DNA from: Craspedostauros australis
Lineage: Eukaryota > Bacillariophyta > Bacillariophyceae > Mastogloiales > Achnanthaceae
Length of the DNA stretch: 64,000 nucleotides
NCBI GenBank assembly: GCA_026770025.1
Contig: JAMXDE010000017.1
Span: 496,001 to 560,000 of the forward strand
Direction of reading: 5' to 3'
The stretch's first letter is position 1. Each line of letters begins with the position of its first letter. Of the stretch, positions 1 to 12,000 are shown in pieces. The notes under the pieces were generated by a model. The model searched no databases. It was not told where the DNA came from and worked only from the letters and a program-made list of their open reading frames with translations. A program made the position numbers and the translations under genes.

Positions 1-975
1 CAAATTCTCGCCAACGATCTCGGTGAATTCAACGGTTTCGCATTCACGTGCAAAGGTTTTGCACTTTTCGGTGAAGTAGTCCGTGTTGAGCTGGTTGGGT
101 GGCATGTCGACCAAGTCGGCCGCAACCTTGACGAACCTGGACACAACGCTGGCGTGCTTCAACGCGTTGCTGTCAGCGATGAATGCCTGATTGGGTGCAT
201 CGAAGAAGAAAACACTGATGTTTGAGCCATTGATCTCCTCGTCAACTTCAGCTGTGCTCTTGGACGTACCATCGAATAGCGGGAACGATTTGGCGAGAGC
301 CGAGGTTACCGGTCCAATATCCGCATCCGGTGAATCTACAAGCGCCACGACTGTGCAGGACTTCTTCCCATTGCCGCAATTCTTCGCCACCATGTCTGTC
401 ATGGAATGCGCCGCCAATGCATGATTATTGCGCGAGAGCTTGGTGGGCGTCGCGCACAGGACCAGCTGCTGTGCCACGCCGCCGTTCACATCCGCAACAA
501 ACCAGGTGCTTGCCGTGCCGCCTTGATTCGAACTGATAGCATCCAGCAACGATGCCTTGATGGGTTCTGGAACAACGTTCGATGGCTGCGACGACATGGA
601 GGCAAGAATCGCGTCGAGGCTGTCCTCAATCTGCGCCTTCTTGCCCACGATGATAGTGATATCAGCTGCGCCGATGGTGGGTGTCTCGACGACTCTTGCA
701 AACTCCTGTTGTATCCCCAAGCCTCGGAACACGCTGCCACCTGATGCGGATGAAGCGCTGAAGCACAAAGGACTTGGCTTCCTCCCACTCTGGTAAATGC
801 TGCGGCCACCCTTTCCGATATCGCTGACGCGAGAGCAACTGCGGAAGGACTGCCCTGATGAGAATGGTGCAACGAAGGACGATGCCAAGGGAGATGGCTG
901 GAAGATCGCCAGCATCGTGGCAAGCGGCACGAGCGATGCCCTCGTTGAGGCGACGGCTATTCGTTTTGCAATCAT
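1..975 (-). CDS. M17 leucyl aminopeptidase family, N-terminal part (runs off left edge)
   Basis: The minus strand is open from an ATG at 975 to the window edge, giving 325 codons with no stop. The first 60 or so residues are rich in Ser, Arg and Ala (start MIAKRIAVASTRASL) and look like a mitochondrial or other organellar presequence. Then comes an N-terminal domain of the M17 type, ending in VKVAADLVDMPPNQLNTDYF. This matches the family's conserved linker 'aR.Lvn.Ppn.lt', which opens the catalytic domain. The metal-binding catalytic half lies left of position 1, so activity cannot be judged. M17 enzymes are two-metal exopeptidases that release N-terminal residues; hexamers are usual. A second in-frame ATG at 915 is a possible alternative start. 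The call rests on this linker and overall fold order; I am fairly sure of the family and unsure of the subfamily (LAP3 versus NPEPL1-like). Confidence 0.72.
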   Translation of the reverse strand, partial: MIAKRIAVASTRASLVPLATMLAIFQPSPLASSFVAPFSSGQSFRSCSRVSDIGKGGRSIYQSGRKPSPLCFSASSASGGSVFRGLGIQQEFARVVETPTIGAADITIIVGKKAQIEDSLDAILASMSSQPSNVVPEPIKASLLDAISSNQGGTASTWFVADVNGGVAQQLVLCATPTKLSRNNHALAAHSMTDMVAKNCGNGKKSCTVVALVDSPDADIGPVTSALAKSFPLFDGTSKSTAEVDEEINGSNISVFFFDAPNQAFIADSNALKHASVVSRFVKVAADLVDMPPNQLNTDYFTEKCKTFARECETVEFTEIVGENL

Positions 976-1551
976 CGTTGGCACAGAGTATCTGCTGGTC
1001 CTTCCTGACTTTGTGCTTCGTATAATACAATACGATCGAATACGACCTGTTATAGATAATAGAATAGTGTGGTATTGTATTATATTATAGAATGGTAGGT
1101 ATGATGCGGAATGTGACAACACTCCGACTGCATGGTTGTGGTTGATTGATGTGTCGTCCCGCAGATTCTTCTTGGAAAGATCGCGCTCAATTTGAGTCTT
1201 GGATCCGATGAACGACATTCAGTCCCGTCAAATAGCTTGTCTTCCGTGGTATCTAGTTTCGATATCTAGACAATCAAGTCCTCCAGCGACTCTTTTCGAT
1301 GTGCTCGTCCCTTATTCTCGCCAAATCACGGCATGATACCAATACTCTACACCAGCGTACTTCTCTTTGGTTAATTCGTTGCTGTAATGGTATACTCTCT
1401 ATTTCACTAAATTGTGTCGTCCCACATCATGGCTTCGCACCGCAGTGTGTTGCGATGTGGTGCAACGGCCATGCGAAACAAAAGCAGCAAACGCCTTTGC
1501 CTCACGAGCACACGTATGGTGGGACTATTTTCCACCATGCTCTATCAAAAT
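976..1551. other. Intergenic: aminopeptidase promoter side and histidine-kinase 3' side
   Basis: No coding region is supported here. The part next to the aminopeptidase start (about 1020-1094) is very AT-rich and contains TATTATAGAAT, a word seen near other gene starts in this window. The rest should hold the 3' untranslated region of the histidine kinase gene; no clear poly(A) signal was identified. Confidence 0.5.
1020..1094 (-). promoter_or_regulatory. AT-rich putative core promoter of the aminopeptidase
   Basis: An AT-rich block 45-120 nt upstream of the ATG, with repeated TATAATA/TATTATAGAAT words in otherwise balanced-composition DNA. The promoter role is inferred from position and from the same word near other starts (UPRT, CwfJ-like, FHA-Tudor). 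Confidence 0.3.
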
Positions 1552-4500
1552 CTATTCGATACCTTCCCAGCCGTCGTCATCGAACAGCTTTCGGATTTCT
1601 GCCAACTTGAACGGTTTGGGAATGAACCCATCACCTCCGGCCTGCTCGGCCTTGTCTTTGAATTCGTTGAGCGCGTGCGCTGTCAGGAAGATGATCTTGG
1701 GGCAGGCTGGTTGCGCTTGGGTGTGTTGGTCTGCGCTCGTCTTCTCAGTCTGTGCCGATGCTCTGGCCTTGATGATGGTCGTGGCTTCCAAACCATCCAT
1801 GACTGGCATCTGCATGTCCATGAAGATCACATCGTAGTGCTCCCTCTCGGAAAGATCGACAGCTTCGACGCCGTCGTTGGCAAGGTCGATGGATTGGACG
1901 CCCACCCGTTGCAAGGATTTGATGAGAACTGTCAGGCCAAGGGAGGAGGATATGATGAGGCGCCATTAGGAGGAGGTGCGGCGACAAGGAGATTGGGACA
2001 TCGCGTAAGGAGTGAAGTGGGGTGAGTGATGCGCTGGGGACGATACGCCTGCTTCACCATGAAAAGCGTTCACACATGGGACCACCAGAACAAGAATATG
2101 CATCGGTGTTTCGTACCTTTTTGGTTGATCCTGTTGTCTTCGGCAACGAGTACCCTCACATCCTGGATGGATCTGGATCTGGATCTGGATCGATTGGTGG
2201 CGATGTTGGTCGTGCTCGCGCAGTGCTGCAGCGTCCGGTCATGAACAGGGTTTGGCTTGAAATCGGGTGCGAGAGAAAGATGCGAGAATGATGCCTCGTG
2301 CTTTTCGGATCTATCGATGTCGTGTGCTGAGGCATTCATGGTCAGTGTCGTCGCTGTGGTCATCGTCCGCGTGGATGGCAGCTCTGTTTGCAGCGCAGTC
2401 TGGTCCTTCATCAGCTTCGATTCCATCTCAACTATATGATACCTCATGGAGGATATAGATGACGAAAAGTCATTCCCAAACGCAGATTCTGTTGGAAGCT
2501 GCATGAAGCTCCGTCGTAGATGTGCCATGTCAAACCCAGGATCGCTGTCGTATGTATCATCGACAATGCCGGCGGCAGTGGTAGCCGCGGCAACATGATT
2601 TTTCGCCATTGCATCGCATGCTTGATGTTCTGGATTGGATTCCTGAGAAGAAGTGACGTCAACCAACGGCAATCGGACGATGAACTCGGTCCATTTGCCA
2701 ACTTCTGACTCCACGTGGATGGTCCCGTTCAACCTGTGCACCAATCTCGATGTGATTGCCAATCCCAGGCCGGTGCCGCCGTATCCGGGATCGATCACAG
2801 CATGCGACCGTGACTGGGTGACGAAGGAATCTGAGTGGGCCTGCTGGAATGGCTGGAAGATGTGTTCTCGGTTCTCCTCCGATATTCCTGGTCCGAAGTC
2901 TTTGACGGAGAACTGGATGAAGCGGTCAGCGTCTTTTGAGAGCCCCTGGTTTGTTTGGGAGCTGGTGGCTATATCTTCCGATTCCGTCACATGCAGAGAA
3001 TGGAGTGACGATCGTGACAGCACCGATTTGATGGGTGTGCCGCAGTCGGAAGAATCGTCGCAGTTTTCGTCTACGACACTGTTGATGTTTCCATCGCCCG
3101 TGGACACGTGGAACTCCACCCGATCCCCATCTCTGCCGAATTTGATCGCATTGCCAAGCAGATTGTACAGAATTTGCTGCAGCCGGCGGCCATCCATCTC
3201 CACCAACATCGAGGCAAGTTCTTGGCAGTCGCTGTCCTGATCGGTCGTGCATTGCCTGTGCACATGCGAGAGGCTGTCGAGATTGGAGACGATGCGGAGT
3301 GGGCCGCTGCGTTCGTCGCTACGGCGCTCTTCAGACTGCTGGGAAGCCTTGATGCGGATGCTCTCCAGCACCACCTGAACAACTTCAACCACGCTGGTTG
3401 GTGCCACGACTAGCTCCACCTTGCCCGCTGCCAGCTTCGAGTAGTCGAGCACATCGTTGACGATGGCGAGGAGGAGATCGCCAGACTGCGCGATCATCTG
3501 CATGCTCTCTGTGCTGGAGCTGAAATGCTGTTCTAACCGTGCATTGTTGTTGCCGTACGAGTCGGGGAGCTTCTCATTCTCAGCATAGCAGTGTGCGCCG
3601 GTAGAAATGGAGTTGTTGTGCCGTTCCTTCTCTTCTTGCCACAGTTCCAAAAGCACGTTGGACAAACCAACGATGCAATTCAAAGGCGTTCTGTGATTCA
3701 TGTTGCGTTCGTAGAATGTGAGATGGAGGTACAGCAAGGAACGAATGGACGAAGCATGTCAGTACGGTCATTGGTGGGTTGGCGGGTTGCGATGCATTGC
3801 TTGGTTTGGTTTGGCTTCGGTCATGAGGGAACACAAACACACGAGTAGGTTGTGGAGGTATGTGAACTGCACTTACCGAATTTCATGGGACATCATGGCG
3901 AAGTGGGCCAGCTGCAGCTGTGCCTGCTGCTTCACTCGTTGATTGGCCTCTTCCAGCCGTTCGTTGGCCTGTGCCAGTTCTTTTGTCCGATCTCGCACCT
4001 CGTCTTCCAGGTACGTCGTCAGTGTGTGTTGGATGATGTCATGGGTGTGCAGCTGAAGCACCATCTGCAGCGCATTCAAAGACTCATGGATCCGACGGAT
4101 GTGCGACTTGGTGAAGCCACCTCGGCGCTTGGTGCACCACGCAATAGCTCCGTTGAATTCGCCTTTGTGCAGGATCGGCAGTGCCAGGTAGTCCTGGAAG
4201 CCACCATCGATGAACCAAGAGCAACCTGGCGGACAAGATCGTTCACTGCCGTCTTTGTTGGCGTTGGTGGTAGACTTGGTTGTGCTGGGGTCGTAGTCCC
4301 ATTCCATATCATCCCTCGTGATGATCTTAAGGGTATTGGGAGCCGCTGGACTGACATTTGCATCGGCATTCGTGCCAGTTTTCGTCTTGGCGTTGGTGGT
4401 GGTGGTGGTGGTCGTGGTGTGACTGGCCGGGATTATTTTCATGCGAAACTGCTTGGCCCGTCGCTCCATCAATGTGGCAAACGGTTCATTCGGGTCGTAG

Positions 4501-5639
4501 TTGGGTGCAAAGAAGAACTGTCGTGGAATTTCGAACTCCTCCCAGTCATAGTCATTGTTGGTGTTGCTGCTGTCATTGGCGTCGTTGTTGTTGTCGTTGT
4601 TGTTGTTGTCGTTGTCGTTGCCGTTGTGGTTGGCATCCTTCTCACGGTGTTCCCACTTCCATGCGTACGCAGATGACTGAGGATGCAAAAGCATGCCCGC
4701 AATGAACATGCGATCTACTGGGATCATTCCATCATCAGCGTCATCGTTGCTGCTATCAACCTCTGAGGTATTGGCACATGAGGAAGCAGTCGGTGATCTC
4801 GCCATCTTGCAGTAATCGCTGATGAGCGATTCGACGGTCGGCAGTTTGCCACCCTTCAACAACACCCATTTTTGTATGGCGTCCAAGATGGTGTCCATGC
4901 TGCAGTTCGATTGATTGTCATCATCGTCGTCACCATCGGCGTCACCATTGCCAATGGATATGCTGATGCTGGCGTTGCTATCATCAGTGTTGGCAAGCCC
5001 GTCGGCATGACTCTCCTTCGAAGTGCACATGTGATCCCTGGCGCTGCCGTGAATGATGCTCTCAAGTAGTTTACATTGCGAAGTTCGATTCACAAGGCGT
5101 TCCTTCGATTGACCACCGCATGGTTGGTTTTGTTGCTGTTGTTGTTGTTGTTGCTTGCGGCAAAGTTCCGGTTGTCCTTGCTGATTCCAATCACAGGAGT
5201 GCGTCCTCATCGACTCAGGTGTATTCTCAGTCGCCACTTCAGTCTTCTCCAATCGCAGCAATCGAATGGTGTCATCTCGCTCTCTCAATTGCTCTTCCAA
5301 TTGTTTTATCCTTGCCTCGAGACTCTCCACGTGATCATTGCCCGATACCAGCGGTTCATGACTGCGTGATGGACAAGCCGAAGTGCTGTTGAGACATCCG
5401 CATGCACATCCCTGACAACAGTTCTTGCAACAGCAGCATGAAGTTGATGGCGATGGAAGGCGCTGTTCATGCTTCACCAGTATCGCCGTTGTCTTCCTTG
5501 TCGGCTGCCAACACTCATCGAACCTCGTGTTCGAAGATGCCATGAGATCTCCAAGCGAAAAGTTACTGCAGCTGCTGTGGTTGCTTTCGACATCAGTTCT
5601 TGTATTGTACCGTGTGAATTCGAGCGCTGAATCGTTCAT
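1552..5639 (-). CDS. Hybrid histidine kinase (GAF-like, HisKA, HATPase_c, receiver), three exons
   Basis: Exons are 5639-3877, 3690-2117 and 1928-1552 (1237 aa). Introns are 186 nt (GTAAGT...ACAG) and 188 nt (GTACGA...ACAG), and both splices restore conserved motifs. Order: a hydrophilic N-terminus with Cys-rich, poly-Gln and Asn/Asp tracts; a GAF-like region at about 350-560; a coiled-coil leading to the phosphoacceptor motif FAMMSHEIRTPLN (His about 585); an ATPase domain with an N box (NLLGNAIKF), G1 (DFGPGI) and G2 (GTGLGLAI); a long Ser/Thr-rich linker; and a C-terminal receiver with acidic pair EDNRINQ and phosphoacceptor IFMDMQMPVMDG (Asp about 1150). All catalytic residues are present. 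No transmembrane segment is seen, so it is probably a soluble sensor. The first in-frame ATG is 5639; the frame is open further upstream but without an ATG. Ligand and downstream partner are unknown. Confidence 0.88.
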
Positions 5640-8355
5640 GGCTGACGAAGTCTTGTCTCCCTCTTTAGGTATGGTATGTATACTATTATAATACGAGCAG
5701 AACAAGGAAATGTCTCTGACCCAGAGTGAATGATCGTCCTTCAGTTGAGTATAGTACTTGCGTGGTGACTTCTACTCTTGTGTGTGTTCGGATGGTGCGA
5801 ATGTGTACGGCCAAGGCTGATGTGTACAATACGATTATGGTTGAGGCTGAGGCTGAGGCTGAGGCTGTGGTTGCGGGTGAGGAGGTGCGTCTTTTCTTGC
5901 TTCTCTTCGACCTTCATACAACCAATGTACGTATTGGAACGAGGACTCCTGTTCTTCGTCCTTGCAATCGCCCAAACACAGTTGCTTCGCGTTCAGACTT
6001 TTCCGACTTCTTCCGATCCGCGGTTCCTTTGTTTGTATTTCGCCTCGCTCTCTCGCGCTCTTTCTCTGCTTGATTCCTTTGCTTTGCTTTACATCGCTTT
6101 CCTGTCCACGTCAACCGCCATGGATCAACCCCTGAGGTTTGCTACCTTTTGGCGCGCCACGAAGACTACACGTACATATGAGTACCATACGACTACGAGG
6201 AGGACCAGGAGGATGCGCCGGTCGACCAGACCCGCAGCGCAAACCACGGGGAAACACTCCCGCCATTTCGCCATCGTTTGGTAGCATCGCTCCGTAGTAT
6301 TCCCAGATATCATTCGGGGAATGTTGCTGCCCAGTGAGAATGTCGATAGCACCGAAAGAATCCCATGGAACAGCAATATCTCCGAGGCCTTAAAGTTCCT
6401 CAGCTCCTGAACGAACAGATCGGACCATGTAATTCTTCCGTATTCGATATCGTGAACATCAACATACCTTTGACCAACTCGATCATTGGCCTCGGTAGAA
6501 TTGTGGTCGTGATTGTATCATGTGTCCTTAACATCGGAGAATTGATTCGAAATGACCCAGCCGAATGAGCGAATTGGTGCCACCACAACTTTGTCCTTGT
6601 TCGAAGCCGCTTTCTCCGAAGATTCGAGACAACAGGCATTTTTGTTGGGATACCTGAAATGATATATTCGGACACTCTATTCGGAAAATGAAAAGTTGAA
6701 GTCTATACATTTTGTCTAGTTAATATATTGTCCGATATCACTGTTGATAAACGGACAGACGAATCATGTCGAATTGTCCGTGAAACTATTCGGACAAAAC
6801 ATATCAGATGTACAAAGGTCAATGTACCGTGTTTGTGTGTTGGTGTCACACCCCCAATTGGTGTACGCCCCCGAAACTTCTAGGCTGTCATCTAGTGAAT
6901 CATCAACTCTGCCCATCCTGTGGCACCACATGCAACGATGATTTTCACAACCAGGGACGCATGGTTGGGAAGAGCTCATTGATCCATGATACTATGTTGA
7001 AGAGAAGAGAAAAAGAAGAGAAGGTGATCCATCTCACAGTGTTAGAATATTGATGGGAAACCGGCTTTGCAATGACCAATGGTGACGAACATCAGGGTTC
7101 TGGCTAGCGGCGTTGTAACATCTATTGGGTGTGTGCGAATAGGGCAAGCTTCAGGCCAGGACACAGCGAATTCTGAAGTAGCAGATGGCGATATGGACCG
7201 TAACGAGGTGCTTGGCACTGCAGGGTCAGCTGATCGAACGCCAGTCCATGATGTTGATCAGGAAGGCACCTTGTCTGGAATGGGCGAACACAGCGAATTG
7301 ATTTTCATCCGGTTTGATCTAATCCAACAAGTCGATTCGTTGATGTTCGTGAATGCAACCTGGAACGCAACAACAGACAAATCCAGTTCGTATCTTTCCG
7401 CTCGTCTGGCAAACTCTGTGAGAATTCCACCCGATTTGATACAGATCTGCTCTCAAACCCCCCACCACAAGAGAGAGAGAGGGAGAGCCAACGAAGGCAC
7501 AGGAGACGAAGGGCTGCCTCCGTGCACGGTTGTCTCTGGCACCTCTGCAGAGATTGGTGGCAACAAAGAAACCTGAAGGCCGCCAACGAAAACAAGAAAG
7601 ATGTGTTGCTATTGCGGGGAGGCTCGCTCCGCTTTGTAAAGCGGACAGAGATGAAGAGAGTGCCAACCAACACGAGGAACAAGCACGAGCTGCAATTCAA
7701 GTTGATGCTGCAGCCATGCGAGGTGGCTTGGATACCATAGCTCGTACTCGCACAACACTGCGCTCAGAAGCGTGCGGTCATCTCATGATATCATCACAGT
7801 GCTGCTCGTACTTGGAGCCGAGATACCATTTCAGCTAAGACCATGGATGGCAGTTGATGCAGCATGTTTCGGATCCAACAGCAGCGGCTGCGTTGCAAAA
7901 GAGCCTTCGCGTCGGAGCCATGCAATGCGAATGTGGAAGCGCTAGAGGCTCAGCGCTGCGTATTATTGTGCAACGTACTTGGTCGATCGCTGCATGCTAT
8001 CATTCAGGGGATTGCAACAATGACAGAAGAGGCCTGCTCCCATCCATCGATGAAAAGTCGAAAGAGCCAAGTACAGGCTGCGTGTCATCGGAGCCCAGCG
8101 AATGCAACGGCACGGTAGAATAGGGCAATCGTGCAAGCTTCCTGCCTTCCTCGCTTGCGTAGGCGTATCCATCAACTGTACGAAACCAGAAGCCCCATCG
8201 TCTCAATCCACGTCGCAGCTTCGCATGAGTTCACAAGGGCGCTATTATACTCATGAATCATGAAGGCACAAAGTCCCTCCTTCGCGCACAATGCGATTCA
8301 TACGAATCACGGCGCATATATCGCCAAAGTACTGCCACATCACTACATATTTCCC
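5640..8355. other. Gene-poor region between the histidine kinase and the TIR transposon
   Basis: No gene can be supported over these 2.7 kb. A simple GAGGCT repeat lies near 5842-5870. A short plus-strand ORF at 6365-6568 (67 aa) has a hydrophobic end (GRIVVVIVSCVL) and coding-like composition, and a plus-strand stretch near 6190-6340 also reads like old coding sequence, but neither has a recognisable family. Words containing TGTCCG recur around 6665-6800. A degraded gene or old insertion is possible. Confidence 0.4.
5678..5695 (-). promoter_or_regulatory. AT-rich TATAATA element upstream of the histidine kinase
   Basis: TATTATAATAGTATACA on the minus strand lies 39-56 nt upstream of the ATG at 5639, the spacing expected for a core promoter element. 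The role is inferred from position only. Confidence 0.3.
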
Positions 8356-8359
8356 ATAA
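8356..8359. repeat. Left target-site duplication ATAA
   Basis: ATAA directly precedes the left terminal inverted repeat and recurs directly after the right one at 14418-14421, as a transposon target duplication would. Confidence 0.6.
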
Positions 8360-8513
8360 GAGCCCCTCGAGTGAGTCGACCAACACTTTGAAATGGACAT
8401 TCTAACTTTTCATCTGCGATATCCAAACCAAGCACATATTCGTAATACCTATAGTCTCTTTATACATAATTAACCGTTACATTTTTTGTTAGATCCTTAT
8501 TTTAAGTTTTATG
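8360..8513 (+). repeat. Left terminal inverted repeat
   Basis: The outer 35 nt are a perfect inverted match to 14383-14417; inner blocks match with gaps. Probably the transposase-binding end. Confidence 0.85.
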
Positions 8514-8858
8514 GAGTGATCTATGTGTGCATTGCAGTCGCGTTGATCCAACAGCACAAAACCCGTTGTTGTTGGCAGAAGGTTCTATCATGTTCTCATG
8601 TATTTATCGTGAGGTGATCAGTCACGGACTTGCTTCCGAAGGTGTCAGTCGTTTGGTACGCGTTAATTACACGTTAGCATGTGGCACCTGATTCCACATT
8701 CTGCTCGTCACAAAGCACATGACACAAAACACATCACACAAAACACATCATCGCCATCATTTCGCAAATTTGTGCCATGCTTCGGCTCCATTCACAACTT
8801 GCCTCGCCAATGCCCTGCACACTCGCCCTTTCGCTCCATGCTAGTTCTCCTCCTCCTG

Positions 8859-8920
<62 letters not shown>

Positions 8921-8937
8921 TGTTGTTGTTGTTGTTG
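8859..8937 (+). repeat. (GTA)n followed by (TTG)n microsatellite
   Basis: About 20 copies of GTA followed by about six copies of TTG, in the leader between the left TIR and the transposase start. It keeps the upstream frame open as a poly-Val tract, which is not credible protein. Confidence 0.95.
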
Positions 8938-9050
8938 TCAACGAATGGTCGACCATTCATCGTTTGCTCTCCTTCCTCACTTCATCTCAACCTGTGCTGT
9001 TCATCACATCCAACCAGCTAACAACCATACTCAACACCAACAACTACATC

Positions 9051-12000
9051 ATGCCTATCTCGACCCCTACCAAGGCCCTCTCCAAGGATGCTAACCCCTC
9101 TGCCCGTAAGAAACCGCGTTCTGCTCGCCTTGCATCTGCTCCTCCTGCCGACTCCAAGGGAAACTTGCTCCCTACCGCGGAGCAACTGTTGCCTGACAAG
9201 CCATTCGCTGCGTTGAGGAAGCCAACCACCATCACGCGAGTGATCGATGTGAAGCCGATGCTCGCAGCGGATGGCAGCCTCGTCCCGAACGGTACGCATG
9301 CGCACGCTCGCGTGCTGCATGTGTTCGTTCACATCCTCGATGACAACGGAGGCGTCTTCGACGACTCCAACGTCAACGTGCGATCCGAGGGACGAGGTGT
9401 CGGCGATGGAACAGTGGTGAGCGTTGTCGTGAACGCGCCACCCCTGCCTGCTGCAGCTGATGTTGCTCCGCCTGTCGAGCCTACCCCGCCAGCGAGGCTT
9501 CCCCGGCGCTGCAATACTGTTGTTGCTGGGGGCTACGCAGATGCCTCTGGCGACAGCGACAGCACCTACGACGACAACGGCAAGGAGGTACGGGCGCGTG
9601 CCAGCAGGAACAGGAGAGGAGGTCAGTTCGGGTACAATCTGGAAGAGGCGGGAAACTGGAGGCGCGATGCCATCGTTCGTGCGATGGCAGCTCTTGGATC
9701 TAACCTAGATCCAAAACTGTTGCAGCTGATGCCGAAAAAAGGGTTCGTCCTCACAGGCAGCCACGATCGGACCATCTGGAGCTCTGTGAAACAGATGTGG
9801 AATGTTGTCTCATCCGCGCTTTGGACAGTGCTGCTGCCAGAAGAGGACGTGCCAACTCGTCAGATGGAACAGGTGGTTGCATTCGTGCGCGGCAACGTGG
9901 ATCTTCCGCCAATCATGTTGGCGCCCAATCTGTACACCCTGGGCTTGCTCGGAGAAACTCCATCATCCCGCGCGGTGAGAGCTGCTTTGGCCATGTCTGC
10001 GCCACATGCACTGTGTACTTCCATCCTCGAAAAGCGCGCGCAAGAACTGTCCGACGAACAGAAGACTCGTATGCTTCCCAAACGCGACATCATCACACAT
10101 AGCCAGGTATGCACCTTGCGTCGCTACTACGACATGTTGAGCCATGGCGAAACCATCTCACCGCCAGTTCTTCAGTATCGCGTGCGTGCTTGCGACCTGT
10201 CTGGCGTGGTGTCCTTCCTCATGACAACAACAACATACAAGGCAGGGTTAAGTCACAAGGTACAGTATGGTGGAATTGAATTTGAGAATGTCCCGGTGTT
10301 CGATCGTGGCAGCACCACCATCCAAGAATTATTCGACATGTACTCTTCCACTACCAATACTCCGGTTGGGATGCCTGCTTTCACCACCATGACCCACCTC
10401 CTCACACGCAAAAGCAAGATCAAGACAGGCCTCTCTTCCTTCGAAAGCTACTTCTGGATGGCAACGGGGAAACTCAAACAGGCAATTTCGCGCCTAGTAG
10501 ACCTACTGAAGGCTAAGTATGGAGCAGATGGGGAGGAGCAAAATGATGCCGCTGTGGATGCCAATGACGAGTATCAGCACCAGAACAATGAGCCTGATGA
10601 TGTCATCACACAGCATGTGCGCACAGCCGATTCTCTCTTGCATGCACTCGAACTGCTTGTTGTGTTCCTCAAATGGGAGTTCACCGCCTCTCACATGCAG
10701 CTTCAGTGTGACGATCCAATGCACTCGGCCACGTTCGCTCTCACCACCAAAAAGGAGAAGAAGAAGGCATCAACCACATCGACCAATCAACGCAAAGCAC
10801 GAACCAACAAACACAAGCGCAAGAAGAACACCGCTGTCACAAATGACACTTCTCCCACCACTGCAAGCGAACAACCACGTAAAGTATGCAACCGTTGTGG
10901 AGCAGCAATGCGATTTGTGAATGATCGTTTTGTTCCTTTTGTCAAAATGCTTAAGGACAACGAACTCGCAGAACACAATGACGAATTGCAATCAATGCTT
11001 GCAGCGGCCCCGGGATTCGCCAACGAAATTGTTAACTACATGGCTCACAAAGTGCGTGCCAAAGTGCAATTCGGACAAATCGCCTTTTATCAATCCCAGC
11101 TCAATGAAAAGCCTGAAAGAGCCTATGTGGTACTCGACCATAAGCAAAAAATTCTACCGACAGGCCAAGGCGAAGCCCAACAAGAATATTGGGGGAAGAA
11201 GGGGATGTCACTGCTTGGGGCAATGGTCATCACGTGTCGCAACGACATTTTTACTTATCGGTTCATCGACATTGTGGTCGAGGGAAGACCGACGCAAGAC
11301 ACACTTCAAGTTGGTGGACTGCTGGAGATCGTGCAAAAAAAGGTCAAAGACATTCACCCATCCGTGACTGAAATCATCCTACAGAGCGATAACGCGTGTT
11401 GCTTTGCCAGTCACGAGCACATCGCGCTCATCACATCCAAACTCAACAAGAACCTTGTGACACGAAACGCCGCCAAAATCATCGCCTGGATCTACACGGA
11501 GGCCCAAACTGGTAAGAGCATGCTGGACACCCACTTCGCGTACATCACCCGTGTACTGCGAAAATACGTGCAAAGTGGCAAGGACATCAAGACCCCTTTC
11601 CAAGTCTTCCTCGCGCTCCAAGCCGGTAACATCGCAGGTACGACAACGGTACTTGTCAACGCGGCGCTCCTGGCAGGCAACATCACCACGCTGCCTGGTG
11701 CACCAAAACGACGATTCCGCGCAAGTGGGCAACAGGTACGTATGACTCACGAGGTGAAGTACGACGATGACCAGGCGCGGTTGGTGGCTGCATCTGGAAT
11801 CACGGAAGATGTTGTGGTGAAGAGCACCGAATGGGGAGGGTGGATCATCAACGAGTTGGGTGTCATCGCGGACAAAACATTCACGTCCGACAAGCTGCCG
11901 ATCACGTCCGAATCATTCAGGAAGACGGACAAGACGCGAAAACTCGGGCGCACAGCGGCAGAGAGCAAGGGGCTTGCGTTCGGCAAGGCCATCGCAGACG

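Noticed and set aside
3852-4676. Plus ORF of 274 aa
   Set aside because: Antisense to histidine kinase exon 1; includes poly-Val from a GTT repeat that encodes Asn on the real strand.
8679-9050. Upstream extension of the transposase frame
   Set aside because: It is open only because a (GTA)n/(TTG)n microsatellite translates as poly-Val; the first credible start is 9051.
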